Assembly: GCA_033032865.1 (NCBI GenBank)
Contig: JAWHQI010000023.1
Coordinates: 186,001-250,000, forward strand
Direction: 5' to 3'
From: Dactylorhiza incarnata
Taxonomy: Eukaryota; Streptophyta; Magnoliopsida; Asparagales; Orchidaceae
DNA: 64,000 bases
Shown: positions 62,821 through 64,000 of the stretch, piece by piece
How positions within the stretch are numbered: position 1 is the first letter of the stretch
Layout of the letters: each line of letters starts with the position of its first letter
Notes under the pieces: model-generated
What the model saw: the letters and a program-made list of their open reading frames with translations, nothing else
Databases searched by the model: none
Told to the model about the DNA's origin: nothing
Position numbers and translations under genes: made by a program

Positions 62821-64000
62821 GTGATCGCGAGTTCTCTTCAGGTACTCGCGTTATAAATTCTTTTTATACCTGCTTTGAGTTCTCTTTTGTAGTGATTAGC
62901 AGGTTATCGCGAGTTCTCTTCAGGTACTCGCATTATATTTTCTTTAATACCCGCTCTGAGTTCTCTTTTGCAGAGATTAGCAGGTGATCGCGAGTTCTCT
63001 TCAGGAACTCGCGTTATATTTTCTTTTTATACCCGCTTTGAGTTCTCTTTTGCAGAGATTAGCAGGTGAACGTGAGTTCTCTTCAGGTGCTCGCGTTATA
63101 TTTTCTTTTATACCTGCTTTGAGTTCTCTTTTGCAGAGATTAGCAGGTGATCGCGAGTTCTCTTCAGGTACTCGCATTATATTTTCTTTAATACCTACTC
63201 TGAGTTCTCTTTTGCAGAGATTAGCAGGTGATCGCGAGTTCTCTTCAGGTACTCGCATTAAATTTTCTTTTTATACCTGCTTTGAGTTCTCTTTTGCAGA
63301 GATTAGCAGGTGATCGCAAGTTCTCTTCAGGTGCTCGCGTTATATTTTTTTAATACCTTCTCTGAGTTTTCTATTGCAGAGATTAGCAGGTGATCGCGAG
63401 TTCTCTTCAGGTACTCGCGTTATATTTTCTTTAATACCTGCTCTGAGTTCTCTTTTGCAGAGATTAGCAGGTGATTGCGAGTTCTCTTCAGGTACTCGCA
63501 TTATATTTTCTTTAATACCTGCTCTGAGTTCTCTTTTGCATAGATTGGCAGGTGATCGCGAGTTCTCTTCAGGTACTCGCGTCATATTTTCTTTTTATAC
63601 CTACTTTGAGTTCTCTTTTGCAGACATTAGCAGGTGATTGCGAGTTCTCTTCAGGTACTCGCGTTATATTTTCTTTAATACCTGCTCTGAGTTCTCTTTT
63701 GCAGAGATTAGCAGGTGATCGCGAGTTCTCTTCAGGTACTCGCGTTATAATTTCTTTAATACCTGCTCTGAGTTCTCTTTTGTAGAGATTAACAGGTGAT
63801 CGCGAGTTCTCTTCAGGTACTCGCGTTATATTTTCTTTAATACCTGCTCTGGGTTATCTTTTGCAGAGATTAGCAGGTGATCGCAAGTTCTCTTCAGGTA
63901 CTCGCGTTATAAATTTCTTTAATACCTGCTCTGAGTTCTCTTTTGCAGAGATTAGCAGGTGATCGCGGGTTCTCTTCATGTACTCGCGTTATAAATTACT
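62821..64000 (+). repeat. 81-82-bp tandem array, at least 14.5 copies, runs off the window
   Basis: Units start (GTGATCGCGA) at 62821, 62903, 62984, 63066, 63147, 63228, 63310, 63390, 63471, 63552, 63634, 63715, 63796, 63877 and 63959. Each unit has two inverted repeats: CGCGAGT-n11-ACTCGCG, and CCTGCT...AGCAGG enclosing CTCTG...CAGAG. The near-multiple-of-three unit makes long repetitive open frames on both strands; these are not genes. It lies in the E7 element after gag. Confidence 0.93.

Noticed and set aside
62984..63785. Repetitive proteins of 27-residue period from the 81-bp array on both strands
   Set aside because: Unit length near a multiple of three keeps frames open. No start context or domain, and frames exist on both strands.
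62821..64000. CRISPR-like array
   Set aside because: Units are directly adjacent 81-82-bp tandem copies without unique spacers, in a plant retrotransposon context.

Overview
The window is plant nuclear DNA, almost certainly from a flowering plant. It is a retrotransposon-dense intergenic region with one convincing host gene. Evidence for a plant: Sirevirus-like Ty1/copia elements with tRNA-iMet primer sites, chromodomain-bearing Tekay-type Ty3/gypsy elements, a Tat-type gag and an AT-hook/PPC (AHL) gene. The GC-rich AHL coding sequence and the abundance of Sirevirus-like elements lean towards a monocot, but this is not decisive. I see no tRNA or rRNA gene, no CRISPR array and no bacterial-type operon.

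Left part (1-22178) is a nest read from inside out. E1 (1-6180, +) is a pol-less copia element carrying gag plus a large extra ORF. It sits inside E2 (6181-11176, +), a copia remnant with RNase H, a related extra ORF and a 3' LTR. E2 sits inside E3 (11177-18831, -), a degenerate full-coding Sirevirus-like element. E3 abuts a gypsy LTR (18832-19537), which itself interrupts a copia RT-RNase H (E4, 19538 onward).

Middle part (22179-41434): the AHL gene (22691-23497, +) and its flanks; MITE-like and LTR-like fragments; a hAT-type transposase N-terminus (26916-27113); a decayed Tekay-type gypsy E5 (27121 to about 34479, +); an inverted copy of the E5 LTR (34480-36993, -) split by a 1.8 kb insertion with a 5-bp target duplication; a copia remnant E6 (36994 to about 40170, -); and a GC-rich LTR with a minisatellite (40187 to about 41213).

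Right part (41435-64000) is a second clean nest. A Tat-type gag (E7) is split by a complete Tekay element E8 (41824-61258, TSD GGAGA). E8 is split by a complete pol-less Sirevirus-like element E9 (44573-53223, TSD AGTAC). After the E7 gag comes an 81-82-bp tandem array running off the window.

Themes: (1) three separate elements (E1, E9 and probably E7) keep gag but lack pol, so they would need an enzyme donor in trans; E3 resembles a donor for E9. (2) Nearly every LTR here, in both superfamilies, has its own array of short CpG-containing inverted repeats upstream of the TATA box; E1 and E2 repeat this layout internally upstream of their extra ORF. (3) The E8 leader has three hairpins with compensating stem changes and a conserved 12-nt loop, a candidate RNA signal.
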